Assembly (NCBI GenBank): GCA_017538895.1
Contig: JAFYHY010000013.1
Location: 1 to 63,597, forward strand
DNA from: Aeriscardovia sp.
Lineage (GTDB): Bacteria > Actinomycetota > Actinomycetes > Actinomycetales > Bifidobacteriaceae
DNA: 63,597 nucleotides
Reading direction: 5' to 3'
The position numbers and the translations under genes were made by a program. The notes beneath the pieces were generated by a model that was not told the origin of the DNA, searched no databases, and saw only the letters and a list, made by a program, of their open reading frames with translations. Of the stretch, positions 50,243 to 59,170 are shown in pieces; positions within the stretch are counted from its first letter, which is position 1; the number at the start of each line of letters is the position of its first letter.

Positions 50243-51292
50243 GTGGATAAACAACAACGCAAAACGGTAACAAAGAATATCTTTAAAGATCTGTCCTGGG
50301 CGCAAATCATCGCTTCCGGCTTATCAGCAATCACAGTATTTTTATTGTCAGCGCAAATTGGTCTTGCAGGAGCAATTATTGGTGCCGCGTTAGCATCTGT
50401 TATCTCAACTATTACCTCACAGTTGTATCGTAATATCATCAACGAAGCCTCTCGTCATATGAAGAATAGATTAGGTACTTCAGACGACGAGGGGAGCGAT
50501 GATGATCAGGATAGTGAGGAACAACAATCTGTAGCAGGCCGACAGTTATCGGCCTCGCCAATACCACGTACTGCAAGCTCCTCGCCACGACAGTCTACTG
50601 GATCATCACGGCCGCGACGTACCGCATCTGGATCTTCGACATTGGTATCAGCACGACCAATGACTTACCATATTTCTAGCTTGAGTGCAACAGAAAAAAA
50701 TAAATCTGCTCGTACAAAGATTATTGTGGTCACTATCGCGTCCGCTTTATTAACTCTTGGTGTGGTAAGTGGAGCTATTATGCTTCTTACTGGCGGTCAT
50801 GGTACAGATGCGATTGTTCGTGATGCAGTTACTGCAGCACGTGTAGTGAAAAAGAGCACTCACATGTCAGAGAATCAACAGGATAAAAATGATGTCACTG
50901 ATTCTTCGACAAGTAAGACCTCCTCATCATCAGAATCTTCAGCACCATCTTCATCAACGATGAATAATGACTCCTCGTCATCCTCCTCATCGTCAACGTC
51001 ATCACCATCCTCCTCATTGCGATCATCAGAAACGTCACAGCAGACATCCTCCTCATCACATGAGGACACCACTTCGCCAAGCACCACGTCATCATCTGAT
51101 ACGCATGACAGTGACACATCCCAAACGTCTTCTAATAGCACGCAACAGGACACGTCCACTAGCACGAATTCTTCCACTACTAATAGCGGATCAACCTCGT
51201 CAAGTTCCTCAGCAAAGAAGAAAAGTGCTGATACAACATCAACAACCAGCACATCAACAACAAGCACGACAGGAAACAACACAACAAAATAG
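50243..51292 (+). CDS. Membrane protein with long Ser/Thr-rich C-terminal tail
   Basis: A 349-residue protein. Two hydrophobic regions are visible, one hairpin-like at about 22-60 and one single span at about 158-185, flanked by a Ser/Arg/Pro-rich linker. From about 210 to the end it is almost only Ser, Thr, Asp, Glu and Asn, with no folded domain apparent. This could be an extracellular stalk, perhaps glycosylated. The GTG at 50243 lies 2 bases after the phosphatase stop; an upstream TTG at 50219 is less likely. I do not know its function. It occupies the place between the phosphatase and tRNA-Ala. Confidence 0.72.
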   Translation: MDKQQRKTVTKNIFKDLSWAQIIASGLSAITVFLLSAQIGLAGAIIGAALASVISTITSQLYRNIINEASRHMKNRLGTSDDEGSDDDQDSEEQQSVAGRQLSASPIPRTASSSPRQSTGSSRPRRTASGSSTLVSARPMTYHISSLSATEKNKSARTKIIVVTIASALLTLGVVSGAIMLLTGGHGTDAIVRDAVTAARVVKKSTHMSENQQDKNDVTDSSTSKTSSSSESSAPSSSTMNNDSSSSSSSSTSSPSSSLRSSETSQQTSSSSHEDTTSPSTTSSSDTHDSDTSQTSSNSTQQDTSTSTNSSTTNSGSTSSSSSAKKKSADTTSTTSTSTTSTTGNNTTK

Positions 51293-51302
51293 AAACGCCC
51301 TG

Positions 51303-51330
51303 TTGCTATACTGTGAGAACGTGATACACT
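51303..51330 (+). promoter_or_regulatory. Probable tRNA-Ala promoter
   Basis: TTGCTA at 51303-51308 and TACACT at 51325-51330 with a 16-base spacer; the tRNA begins 17 bases after the -10 box. Confidence 0.5.
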
Positions 51331-51346
51331 GTACTAAGTTCCTTTT

Positions 51347-51419
51347 GGGGCTATAGCGCAGTTGGTAGCGCATCTCCATGGCATGGAGGGGGTCGGGGGT
51401 TCGAATCCCCCTAGCTCCA
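51347..51419 (+). tRNA. tRNA-Ala (anticodon GGC)
   Basis: Acceptor arms GGGGCTA and TAGCTCC pair with one G-U, and the discriminator is A at 51419. The anticodon stem TCTCC/GGAGG encloses the loop ATGGCAT, giving GGC. The T arm GGGGG-TTCGAAT-CCCCC is canonical. CCA is not encoded. A terminator follows at 51428. The minus-strand ORF across this gene encodes the familiar spurious GIRTPDP peptide of antisense tRNA and was discarded. Confidence 0.97.
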
Positions 51420-51427
51420 CAAATTAG

Positions 51428-51464
51428 ATAAGGCGATGAAATTGATTTCATCGCCTTATTTTTT
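51428..51464 (+). terminator. Terminator after tRNA-Ala
   Basis: Arms ATAAGGCGATGAAAT (51428-51442) and ATTTCATCGCCTTAT (51445-51459) with a T6 tail. The innermost pairs will be open to form the loop. Confidence 0.92.
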
Positions 51465-51488
51465 AATATACGACATGAAAGATAACGT

Positions 51489-52382
51489 ATGAAGCACAAC
51501 AATCCGCTTTCTCGACGGTTGCCAATGACATGCGCAGCGCTTCTCACTGGTATCATGACGCTTTTCTGCAGCGCATGTGGCAACATCAGTGCTGTTAATG
51601 CAGCTGAATCAACAGGACCAACCATCACTATTGGTATTGAAAATGATCTTCCAGGATTAAGTCTGCAACAAGGTAACCAATATTCCGGATTCGCTGTTGA
51701 TGTTGCTGAATATGTTGCCGACCAATTAGGGTATGCGCCTAAGGAAATCATTTGGAAAAATGTTCCTATCGCTGACCGTGCCACCATGCTAAACGATGAT
51801 GCCGTTGACATGATTGTTGGACCGTACGCTATCTCCAACGCTCACAAACAAAACGTTGATTTTGCAGGACCATATGTGAGTACAGGCCTGAAACTCTTAG
51901 TGAACAAAACCAACACCAGTATCACCGGCCCACAATCCTTAGCCGGCAAAACCATTTGTACATCAGCAGGAACCGTTGCTGCTCAAGAAATAACAAAAAA
52001 CTTCGGCACAACCGTCCATCTCATCCAATACCCAACCTACGCGCAATGCGTCACCTCCTTACTATCAGGAACCGTCGATGCAGTAGCAGCAGACGGCATC
52101 ATTCTCGCAGGATTAAACTCAACCAAAGGAGACGGGTACCTCAAAATCGTAGGACAACCATTCACCAAAGATTACTACGGAATCGCAGTAAAAAAGAATA
52201 GTCCAGGACTCGTCTACCAAATCAACCAAGCACTCAAAAAAATGGTATCAACCGGAACCTGGAAACGTGACTTCAACACTGCAATTGCTAATACCGGATA
52301 CACCATGAACACTGCATGGAACTTACCAACAACTTTTGATGCTCAAATTTCGCAAGAAACAGATTCATCAACGTCACAATAA
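51489..52382 (+). CDS. Extracellular amino-acid binding protein, family 3 (SBP_bac_3)
   Basis: A 297-residue ABC-transporter solute-binding protein for polar amino acids. The N-terminus has a basic start, a hydrophobic stretch (about 14-28) and a Cys in CSAC at about 27-30 that could be a lipoprotein site, though the residue at -3 is not the usual Leu. Family segments are GFAVDVAEYVADQLGY (near 73), ADRATML with the ligand-carboxylate Arg near 98, and VDFAGPYVS near 124. No permease or ATPase genes are next to it, so it is an orphan in this window. The final 15 residues are Ser/Thr/Gln-rich. Codon usage shifts near 51950. Confidence 0.9.
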   Translation: MKHNNPLSRRLPMTCAALLTGIMTLFCSACGNISAVNAAESTGPTITIGIENDLPGLSLQQGNQYSGFAVDVAEYVADQLGYAPKEIIWKNVPIADRATMLNDDAVDMIVGPYAISNAHKQNVDFAGPYVSTGLKLLVNKTNTSITGPQSLAGKTICTSAGTVAAQEITKNFGTTVHLIQYPTYAQCVTSLLSGTVDAVAADGIILAGLNSTKGDGYLKIVGQPFTKDYYGIAVKKNSPGLVYQINQALKKMVSTGTWKRDFNTAIANTGYTMNTAWNLPTTFDAQISQETDSSTSQ

Positions 52383-52457
52383 GAATAATAAAAGTCGAAA
52401 TCGTAAACGATAATCGCGATATAAGGTATTGACGATCAGTAATAAATAAGGAATTGC

Positions 52458-55409
52458 ATGTCTGACGAGACAAAAAAACCAAAAGAACAATATACAGCGG
52501 AACCTCAATGGAGATACAACGCTGCACTAGCACAAGACATCGAACTAAAATGGCAAAAAGAATGGGATGACACGGGAGCCTTCTACGCAGCAAACGTCAA
52601 AGGCAACCTTGTCAACGGTAAAGGCGACCATGCCGGCACCCAAAAACCATACTTCGCCATCGACATGTTCCCATTCCCATCAGGAAAAGGACTCCACGTC
52701 GGACACCCACTCGGATACATCGCCACCGACATGATGTCCCGCTATCACCGCATGAAAGGCGAAAACGTCCTCCATGCTATCGCCTTCGACGCATTCGGTC
52801 TCCCCGCAGAACAATACGCCGTCCAAACCGGCCAACACCCACGCATCACCACCGAAGAAAATATCGCCAATATGCGACGCCAACTCCACCGCATGGGACT
52901 CAGCTTCGACAGCCGACGATCCTTCGCCACCACCGACATGAACTACGTACAATGGACACAATGGATCTTCTCCCAAATTTATAACTCATGGTACGATCCA
53001 ACCTTCACCCGCCCAGACGGAGGACAAGGATCCGCACGACCAATCAGCACACTCATCGACCAATTCACAAACGGCACTCGCAGTATTCCAGGACATGCTG
53101 GAGCACAATGGAGTGATTTGACTACACGTGAACAGGAAGATGTGTTAAACGACTTTCGTCTTGCGTATATTTCTAAAGCTCCAGTGAATTGGGCTCCTGG
53201 TTTAGGTACGGTTCTTGCTAATGAGGAAGTCACCGCTGATGGTCGTTCTGAACGCGGTAATTTCCCGGTCTTTAAGCGTCAGTTACGTCAATGGTCCATG
53301 CGTATTACTGCGTATGGTCATCGACTTATTGAAGATTTGGAAACTGTGGATTGGCCTGACAAAGTCAAAGCAATGCAACGCAATTGGATTGGTGAATCTC
53401 ATGGTGCTGCTATTCACTTTGATGTTGATCGCGTAGCTGATGGTTTAGATATTTACACCACACGTCCTGACACTATTTTCGGTACAACCTTTATGGTGAT
53501 TTCACCAGAACACCCATTATGTGAGAAGGCTCCTGCAGAGTGGCCTGTTGGTGTTCCAGAACAGTGGACTGGGGGATATGACTCACCATTAGAAGCTGTT
53601 CGCGCGTATCGTCAAGCTGATGAAGCAAAAAGTGCTGCAGATCATGTGTCTGATGGTCAAACAAAATCCGGTGTGTTCACTGGCTTATATGCGATTAATC
53701 CTGTTACTGGTCAACAGTTGCCAATCTTTACTGCTGACTATGTGCTTATGGATTATGGTTTTGGTGCCATCATGGCAGTGCCAGGTGGTGACCAACGTGA
53801 TTATGACTTTGCAACAACATTCGGCTTACCAATTGTGTACACGGTTCTCCCACAAGGTGTGATAGTTGATGATCTTGATGGATCTCAACCAATGGTTACT
53901 AAAGTGGGTACTGTTATTAATTCCGCTACTGAGAGTACTGCGCATGGTCAGCAACCATTAAGTCTGAATGGTCAATCTGTTGCCGATGCGACCTCCACTG
54001 TCATCACATGGTTGGAAGAGGAGCAGATTGGGAACGGTGTCACTTCTTACCGTTTACGTGATTGGCTATTCTCACGTCAACGCTACTGGGGAGAACCATT
54101 CCCAATCGTATACGATGAGGACGAAGTGCCACATCTTCTTCCAGCAGATATGCTTCCAGTCCGTTTACCAGACGTTCCTGATTACACGCCAAAAACATTC
54201 GATCCTGATGATGCTTCCTCAAACCCTGAAGCACCATTAAGCCGTAATACAGAATGGACAACTGTCCAATTAGATCTTGGTGATGGTCTAAAAACGTATC
54301 ATCGTGAAACGAATACCATGCCTAACTGGGCCGGATCATGCTGGTACTATTTGCGTTATCTTGATCCACAGGATGACACATATTGCGTTGATCCATCTGA
54401 AGAAGCTTATTGGATGGGACCAGATCATAATGCTACTGCTGGTAAATCTGGTGGCATTGATCTGTATATCGGTGGTGTGGAACATGCTGTTTTGCACTTA
54501 CTGTATGCACGTTTCTGGCATAAGGTTCTCTTTGATTTAGGGTACGTGAGCTCTTCTGAACCATTCCATAAACTGTTCAATCAGGGATATGTTCAAGCCT
54601 ACGCATACACGGATTCACGTGGCCAATATGTTCCAGCAGCTGAAGTCATCGAAACAGTTGAGGGCTCCTATCATCAGTTTGAATGGAACGGTGAAATGGT
54701 TAACCGTGAGTTCGGTAAGATGGGTAAGAGCCTAAAGAATATCGTTACCCCAGATGACATGTATGAAGAGTATGGTGCTGATACCTTCCGTCTCTATGAA
54801 ATGTCAATGGGACCATTAGCGGAATCCCGCCCATGGAATACGAAAGATGTGACAGGATCACTCCGATTCCTGCAACGCTTATGGCGTAACTGCATTAATG
54901 AACAAACTGGATTATCAACAGTAACGGATGAGGCCCCAGATCTGAAAACATTGAAACTTCTCAACAAGACAATTGCAGAAGTGACTGATGAGATGGAAGG
55001 CATGCGACCAAATACTGCTATCGCAAAATTGATCGTTCTAAACAATCATCTCACCTCATTACCAGCTGTCCCACGTGCAGCAGTTGAACCATTGATCCTA
55101 ATGGTTGCTCCAATTGCTCCACATATTGCTGAAGAATTATGGAATCGTTTAGGACATGACGAATCCTTAGCTCATGCTGATTGGCCTGTTGCTGATCCAC
55201 AGTATTTGGGTGCAGATCTCGTGACTGCAGTCATTCAGGTTAAAGGAAAAGTTCGTGCCAAACTTGAGGTACCATCTGACATTACTGAAGAGGATCTTCG
55301 AGACCGTGCACTCCACTCTGAGGGCATCGAAAAATGGATCGGCACTTTGCCTCCACGTAAAGTAATTGTCAAAGCTCCGAAGATTGTTTCCATTGTGCCA
55401 TCTGAGTGA
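52458..55409 (+). CDS. leuS: Leucyl-tRNA synthetase
   Basis: A 983-residue class I synthetase that charges tRNA-Leu. The HIGH signature appears as HVGHPLGY (near 80) and KMSKS as KMGKSLKN (near 755). The CP1 editing domain (about 320-500) includes TTRPDTIFGTT near 335 and GDQRDYDFATTFGLP near 445. The C-terminal anticodon-binding domain ends with a VKGKVRAKLEVP-type segment near 935. AAGGAAT precedes the ATG. There is a very sharp change of synonymous codon choice near base 53076-53085, about 205 codons in. Bifidobacterial leuS is usually followed by comEA/comEC; these are absent here. Confidence 0.96.
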   Translation: MSDETKKPKEQYTAEPQWRYNAALAQDIELKWQKEWDDTGAFYAANVKGNLVNGKGDHAGTQKPYFAIDMFPFPSGKGLHVGHPLGYIATDMMSRYHRMKGENVLHAIAFDAFGLPAEQYAVQTGQHPRITTEENIANMRRQLHRMGLSFDSRRSFATTDMNYVQWTQWIFSQIYNSWYDPTFTRPDGGQGSARPISTLIDQFTNGTRSIPGHAGAQWSDLTTREQEDVLNDFRLAYISKAPVNWAPGLGTVLANEEVTADGRSERGNFPVFKRQLRQWSMRITAYGHRLIEDLETVDWPDKVKAMQRNWIGESHGAAIHFDVDRVADGLDIYTTRPDTIFGTTFMVISPEHPLCEKAPAEWPVGVPEQWTGGYDSPLEAVRAYRQADEAKSAADHVSDGQTKSGVFTGLYAINPVTGQQLPIFTADYVLMDYGFGAIMAVPGGDQRDYDFATTFGLPIVYTVLPQGVIVDDLDGSQPMVTKVGTVINSATESTAHGQQPLSLNGQSVADATSTVITWLEEEQIGNGVTSYRLRDWLFSRQRYWGEPFPIVYDEDEVPHLLPADMLPVRLPDVPDYTPKTFDPDDASSNPEAPLSRNTEWTTVQLDLGDGLKTYHRETNTMPNWAGSCWYYLRYLDPQDDTYCVDPSEEAYWMGPDHNATAGKSGGIDLYIGGVEHAVLHLLYARFWHKVLFDLGYVSSSEPFHKLFNQGYVQAYAYTDSRGQYVPAAEVIETVEGSYHQFEWNGEMVNREFGKMGKSLKNIVTPDDMYEEYGADTFRLYEMSMGPLAESRPWNTKDVTGSLRFLQRLWRNCINEQTGLSTVTDEAPDLKTLKLLNKTIAEVTDEMEGMRPNTAIAKLIVLNNHLTSLPAVPRAAVEPLILMVAPIAPHIAEELWNRLGHDESLAHADWPVADPQYLGADLVTAVIQVKGKVRAKLEVPSDITEEDLRDRALHSEGIEKWIGTLPPRKVIVKAPKIVSIVPSE

Positions 55410-55424
55410 GAGAATCTAAATAGT

Positions 55425-55464
55425 AGATACAGGCAATGATGCTGTGGCATCATTGCCTGTATCT
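55425..55464 (+). terminator. Hairpin after leuS
   Basis: Perfect 17-bp arms (55425-55441 and 55448-55464) with a 6-base loop, 15 bases after the stop. There is no T tail, so it could be an RNA-stabilising or partial terminator structure. Confidence 0.65.
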
Positions 55465-55516
55465 GTCCATAATCAGATAAACCCGTGATATAGGTTATCG
55501 TCGAAAAGAGGAACGA

Positions 55517-56491
55517 ATGCCTTCTATACAACTCGCACGCGGTGTAGCTGAAGAACTTTTCCCTTATGCAGGATTCCCTTCTAGTGAAACTACTGCTGAG
55601 TCATCTCATCATCTTATTTTTGTTGATCCAGATTCCTATCAGTCTCGTATTTTTGATCGCGCTGTGATGCGTGGTGATGGTTTCTTTGAGGCTATTAGTA
55701 TTATCGATGGAAAGATTCCTGTTTCTTTAGATTTACATTTGCAGCGTCTCGCTGAAAGTGCTGCTAGTTTGGATATGCCTGAACCTGATTCAGAAGCTTT
55801 CCGTGACGCTTGCTTAGAACTGATCCGCCGTTACGATGGTGGTCATGATGATCCAATGCTTCGTATTCTTGTGTCTCGTGGTGCTGATCCAGGAACTGGT
55901 ATTGGACGTCGTCATCATCCAGGTATGCCATCCGTTTGGATGTATCTCGATGGTGAAGGTGAACGTCATGAGACCACACCATTAGCAATGGTATCCTTAT
56001 CCGCTGGACGTGATTCTACCGTTGCAGCAACCTCACCATGGCTCATGCTGGGTAATAAGACATTAAGTTATGTGGTCAACATGGCTGCTGAACGTGAAGC
56101 ACATCGTCGTGGTGTTAATGACGCGCTCTTCGTGACCACTGACGGGTATGTTCTTGAATCCCCACACGCGTCCATCGTGGCACGTTTTGGTGATCATTTA
56201 GTGACCCCAGATCCAAAGATCGGTATTCTCTTTGGAACCACACAACGTGAACTGTTTGCTTTCGGTCGTCGTCACAGTATGACCACCACCTATGAGAAAC
56301 TATCTGTTGATCAACTCAAAAAAGCTGATGAAGTGTATCAGGCACGTGGCGGTTGGATCATTCCAGTTTCTGAATTAGATGGTGTCTCATTCACTGTGAA
56401 TACGCAATTTGTTGCAGACGCCAACTATGCGCTCCACTATGAGCAGCCAGAACAACAGAAAGAGTGGGCAAACGACCCCTATCGTCGTTAA
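55517..56491 (+). CDS. Aminotransferase class IV (aminodeoxychorismate-lyase-like)
   Basis: A 324-residue fold-type IV PLP enzyme. DRAVMRGDGFFEAI (near 48-60) is the family N-terminal motif, the PLP-binding Lys is in GNKTLSY near 181, and GYVLESPHASI (near 212-222) with FGTTQREL (near 240) form the cofactor-phosphate site. The set matches 4-amino-4-deoxychorismate lyase (PabC, folate synthesis) at least as well as branched-chain or D-amino-acid aminotransferases. No other folate gene is nearby, so the substrate stays open. AGAGGAA precedes the ATG. Confidence 0.85.
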   Translation: MPSIQLARGVAEELFPYAGFPSSETTAESSHHLIFVDPDSYQSRIFDRAVMRGDGFFEAISIIDGKIPVSLDLHLQRLAESAASLDMPEPDSEAFRDACLELIRRYDGGHDDPMLRILVSRGADPGTGIGRRHHPGMPSVWMYLDGEGERHETTPLAMVSLSAGRDSTVAATSPWLMLGNKTLSYVVNMAAEREAHRRGVNDALFVTTDGYVLESPHASIVARFGDHLVTPDPKIGILFGTTQRELFAFGRRHSMTTTYEKLSVDQLKKADEVYQARGGWIIPVSELDGVSFTVNTQFVADANYALHYEQPEQQKEWANDPYRR

Positions 56492-56510
56492 TCACTAAGA
56501 GTGTACGATG

Positions 56511-56566
56511 AAGAAGGAAGTAGGGAAGTGTCCACGTGATTCTTCTGTCTACTTCCTTCTTTTTGT
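56511..56566 (+). terminator. Terminator after the aminotransferase gene
   Basis: Thirteen-base arms (56511-56523 and 56549-56561, AAGAAGGAAGTAG type) around a 25-base partly structured loop, with a T-rich tail. Confidence 0.8.
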
Positions 56567-56599
56567 TATCGCTCCTTAACGTGAAAGCATGAGAAGACT

Positions 56600-57640
56600 A
56601 TGACGAGTTATTCTAATCACCGATCAGCCACCTCACCGGTACGATCCCTTTTCCATTACCCAGAAACTTTTCATGATATTGCGCCCATCACCATCATTAA
56701 TGGTGGGGATGATTATCTTCACTATCGCGAGCTCAAAAAAATCACCGCACTATACCAATCGCTGATGCCAGATAGTGAGGTAATTGATCTGGATGCAGGA
56801 GCGACCGATCCTCTCACCCTGAATAATGCGTTAGGCGCCTCCTTATTCTCACCATCCTCATTGGTGATTCTCCGGAAGCTAGAGAACGCATCAGACGCGT
56901 TAATCACCGCGTTAAACCGCTTCCTTCAATCCTGCAAAACAGAAACCGATCCCTCAGAAACACGGTTAATTCTATCGAAATCAGCAGGACAGAAAGGACA
57001 AGGCATTGTTAACACCTTAAAGAAAAACGGTGCTCGCGTTGACACCGTGAAACCATTAAAAAGTGTTTCTGATAAAACCAGTTTCGTAATGACAGAAATA
57101 CGTGATCATCATCGATCGATTGATCTTACTGCAGCACGTGAACTGGTTGCTGCTTATGGGACAGATATTTCAAGACTCATCGCACTCTGTGATCAACTCT
57201 GTAACGACTTTGATGATGATCCATTAACCCTGGAGATCATCCAACAGTATACGGCCACAGTCCCACAAACCACCGGATTCCAAGTAGCAGATACCGCACT
57301 CGCCAGTCAACCAGTAGACGCAGTGATGATGCTGCGACGCGCTTTAGAATCAGGTGTTGAACCAATCGGCATTATCGCAGCGATCGCTTCTAAATTACAA
57401 TCATTAGCGTTAGTTGCTGCCTGTGATCATGGTCTGATCCCTAACACGGATCTTCCCATGGCAGGATGGGTGATGACAAAACTACGTCGACAAGTTAAAG
57501 GATTTACCTCCATAGGATTAGCACGCTGCTTTGAAGCCTTAGCACATGCGGATGAAGAAGCAAAAACTTCCTCCGGAGATGTTCCATACGCATTAGAACA
57601 AGCAGTAACCCTCATCGCCACCCACGGGCGTGACCAGTGA
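56600..57640 (+). CDS. holA: DNA polymerase III delta subunit
   Basis: A 346-residue clamp-loader subunit that opens the beta sliding clamp. Domain 1 begins with ITIINGGDDYLHYRELKKI-like sequence (near 30-50), an AAA+-like fold without a functional Walker A. LILSKSAGQKGQG (near 120), ELVAAYGTDISRL (near 185) and the C-terminal collar helices are as in other actinobacterial HolA. The start follows a GTGAAAGC sequence with weak ribosome-site character. The stop overlaps the possible GTG start of tsaE. Located, as usual in actinobacteria, before the tsaE-tsaB-rimI-tsaD set. Confidence 0.9.
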   Translation: MTSYSNHRSATSPVRSLFHYPETFHDIAPITIINGGDDYLHYRELKKITALYQSLMPDSEVIDLDAGATDPLTLNNALGASLFSPSSLVILRKLENASDALITALNRFLQSCKTETDPSETRLILSKSAGQKGQGIVNTLKKNGARVDTVKPLKSVSDKTSFVMTEIRDHHRSIDLTAARELVAAYGTDISRLIALCDQLCNDFDDDPLTLEIIQQYTATVPQTTGFQVADTALASQPVDAVMMLRRALESGVEPIGIIAAIASKLQSLALVAACDHGLIPNTDLPMAGWVMTKLRRQVKGFTSIGLARCFEALAHADEEAKTSSGDVPYALEQAVTLIATHGRDQ

Positions 57641-57660
57641 GAAATGATAGGATGACGAAG

Positions 57661-58257
57661 ATGACAGTTTCAGAAATAAGCGTTTCAATACCAACCGCAG
57701 ACGATATGCGTACATGCGGTGAACTCTTTGCCTCATTACTTCAATCAGGTGACGTAATTCTCTTATCTGGACCATTAGGCGCTGGTAAAACCACATTCGC
57801 TCAAGGTGTCGGTACCGGCCTCCATCTGAACGGTCTGATTGTGTCACCAACCTTTACCATCGCCCGTGAACTATACGGCACCTTCGCATCCGGACAACCA
57901 GCACACCTCGTGCACGTTGACGCCTACCGTATCGGCGGCGTCGAACGAGCAGCAGGCAGTGACATGGAATCAGCCCTATTCGACGAACTCGAATCTCTCG
58001 GACTTGACGAAGAACTCGAAGACCCCAGTGAAGGAACCATCATCCTCATGGAATGGGGAGAACAAATGGCCAACATCCTCTCCCAAGATCGTCTCGAAAT
58101 CAGCATCAACCGCACTCTCACACACGACACAGACACCATTCTCACCGCTGACGGCACACGCACCATTACCTTCCACGCCAGCGGCAACCAATGGGACACC
58201 CGTTTCACAGATTTCCAAAAGCGCTTAACACAAGCGCATCTTTCATACAGAGCATAA
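57661..58257 (+). CDS. tsaE: tRNA threonylcarbamoyladenosine ATPase TsaE
   Basis: A 198-residue P-loop ATPase of the t6A complex (with TsaB and TsaD) that modifies A37 in ANN-decoding tRNAs. Walker A is SGPLGAGKTTFAQG (near 37), SPTFTIARE near 62 is the switch region, and LMEWGEQ near 130 is the conserved end motif. Starts at 57637 (GTG), 57652 and 57661 are possible; the last is best spaced from AGGA. An acidic stretch near 105-125 (DEELEDPSEG) lies between the core strands. tsaB follows 31 bases later. Confidence 0.93.
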   Translation: MTVSEISVSIPTADDMRTCGELFASLLQSGDVILLSGPLGAGKTTFAQGVGTGLHLNGLIVSPTFTIARELYGTFASGQPAHLVHVDAYRIGGVERAAGSDMESALFDELESLGLDEELEDPSEGTIILMEWGEQMANILSQDRLEISINRTLTHDTDTILTADGTRTITFHASGNQWDTRFTDFQKRLTQAHLSYRA

Positions 58258-58288
58258 AAAATATTTACGGTAAGGAAGAAGAACACCA

Positions 58289-59170
58289 ATGTGCTCACAC
58301 AACACGTTAATTATTGACACCACCTACGGTCTCACTATCGGTATAACAGGTCATGAACCCTACCACAATACCGACTCACGATCACACGTCGAAAACATCG
58401 AAAAAACAGTCGAACAATGCCTCACCAGTCATGGACTCACACCCGCCGACCTCACCACCATCATCGTCCTCACCGGACCAGGACCTTTCACCGGCCTCCG
58501 CGCAGGCATCGTCTTCGCCAAAGCACTCGCCTTCGCAACCGGCGCCACCCTCATCGGCCAAAACATTCTCGAACCACAAGTAGCATGGGAAGCAGCACAC
58601 GCACACACCACTGAATACGTTCTCGCTGTCAACGACGCACGCCGACGTCAACTCTACTATCAACTCTTCAAAATCACACCCAACGCTGCCACACCATACG
58701 AAGCACTCACCGATATGGATATCGACTACCCACAAAATATCGCAAACACTATCAGCAACCTCTGCACCGACACCACCAGCCCACTCATCATCACAGGACA
58801 CGGTGCCACCACCTACAGCATCCTCCACGACCAACTCACCAACAACGGGTACACCAACATCACCCTCACAGACCAATCAGTCACCTACGCCAACGGGGCA
58901 GAAGGCCTCACCCTCATCACCACCCTCGCCCTCAACCACTATCACCACCACGACAACACCGCCGCCAACCCACTCTACCTACGCCGACCAGACGCTAAAC
59001 TACCAGCACCACTCAAACCAGTCCTCGAAAACAGCACCACCACCATCACCAACAGCGAAAACAACCTTGCACCAAACAAACGAGCCGAAGCACCAGAACA
59101 AGCAGAAGACACCGTCCACGAAGTAGAAGAAAACCTCATCTGGACCACCTGGTCAAAGGACCACCAATGA
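58289..59170 (+). CDS. tsaB: t6A complex subunit TsaB
   Basis: A 293-residue Kae1/ASKHA-fold scaffold of the t6A complex. LIIDTTYG (near 7-14) and GPGPFTGLRAGIVFAKALAF (near 63-82, the TsaB hallmark) are clear. The C-terminal 50 residues are acidic and probably disordered. The start follows AAGGAAG. The stop overlaps the rimI start by 4 bases. Codons are extremely biased to C in third position throughout, in contrast to tsaD downstream. Confidence 0.93.
   Translation: MCSHNTLIIDTTYGLTIGITGHEPYHNTDSRSHVENIEKTVEQCLTSHGLTPADLTTIIVLTGPGPFTGLRAGIVFAKALAFATGATLIGQNILEPQVAWEAAHAHTTEYVLAVNDARRRQLYYQLFKITPNAATPYEALTDMDIDYPQNIANTISNLCTDTTSPLIITGHGATTYSILHDQLTNNGYTNITLTDQSVTYANGAEGLTLITTLALNHYHHHDNTAANPLYLRRPDAKLPAPLKPVLENSTTTITNSENNLAPNKRAEAPEQAEDTVHEVEENLIWTTWSKDHQ

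Noticed and set aside
50880..51290. Ser-codon repeats in the membrane-protein gene as a phase-variable or CRISPR-like repeat
   Set aside because: The TCATCA/TCCTCA units are irregular, without a fixed period or spacers; it is simply a Ser-rich coding stretch.
51254..51838. Minus-strand ORF of 194 codons across tRNA-Ala
   Set aside because: It contains the well-known GIRTPDP peptide, which arises from translating the antisense of a tRNA, and the rest is antisense to the binding-protein gene.
58382..58876. Minus-strand ORF of 164 codons inside tsaB
   Set aside because: It is a shadow caused by the strong C-ending codon bias of tsaB, and its Cys/Val/Glu/Gly-rich product looks like no real protein.
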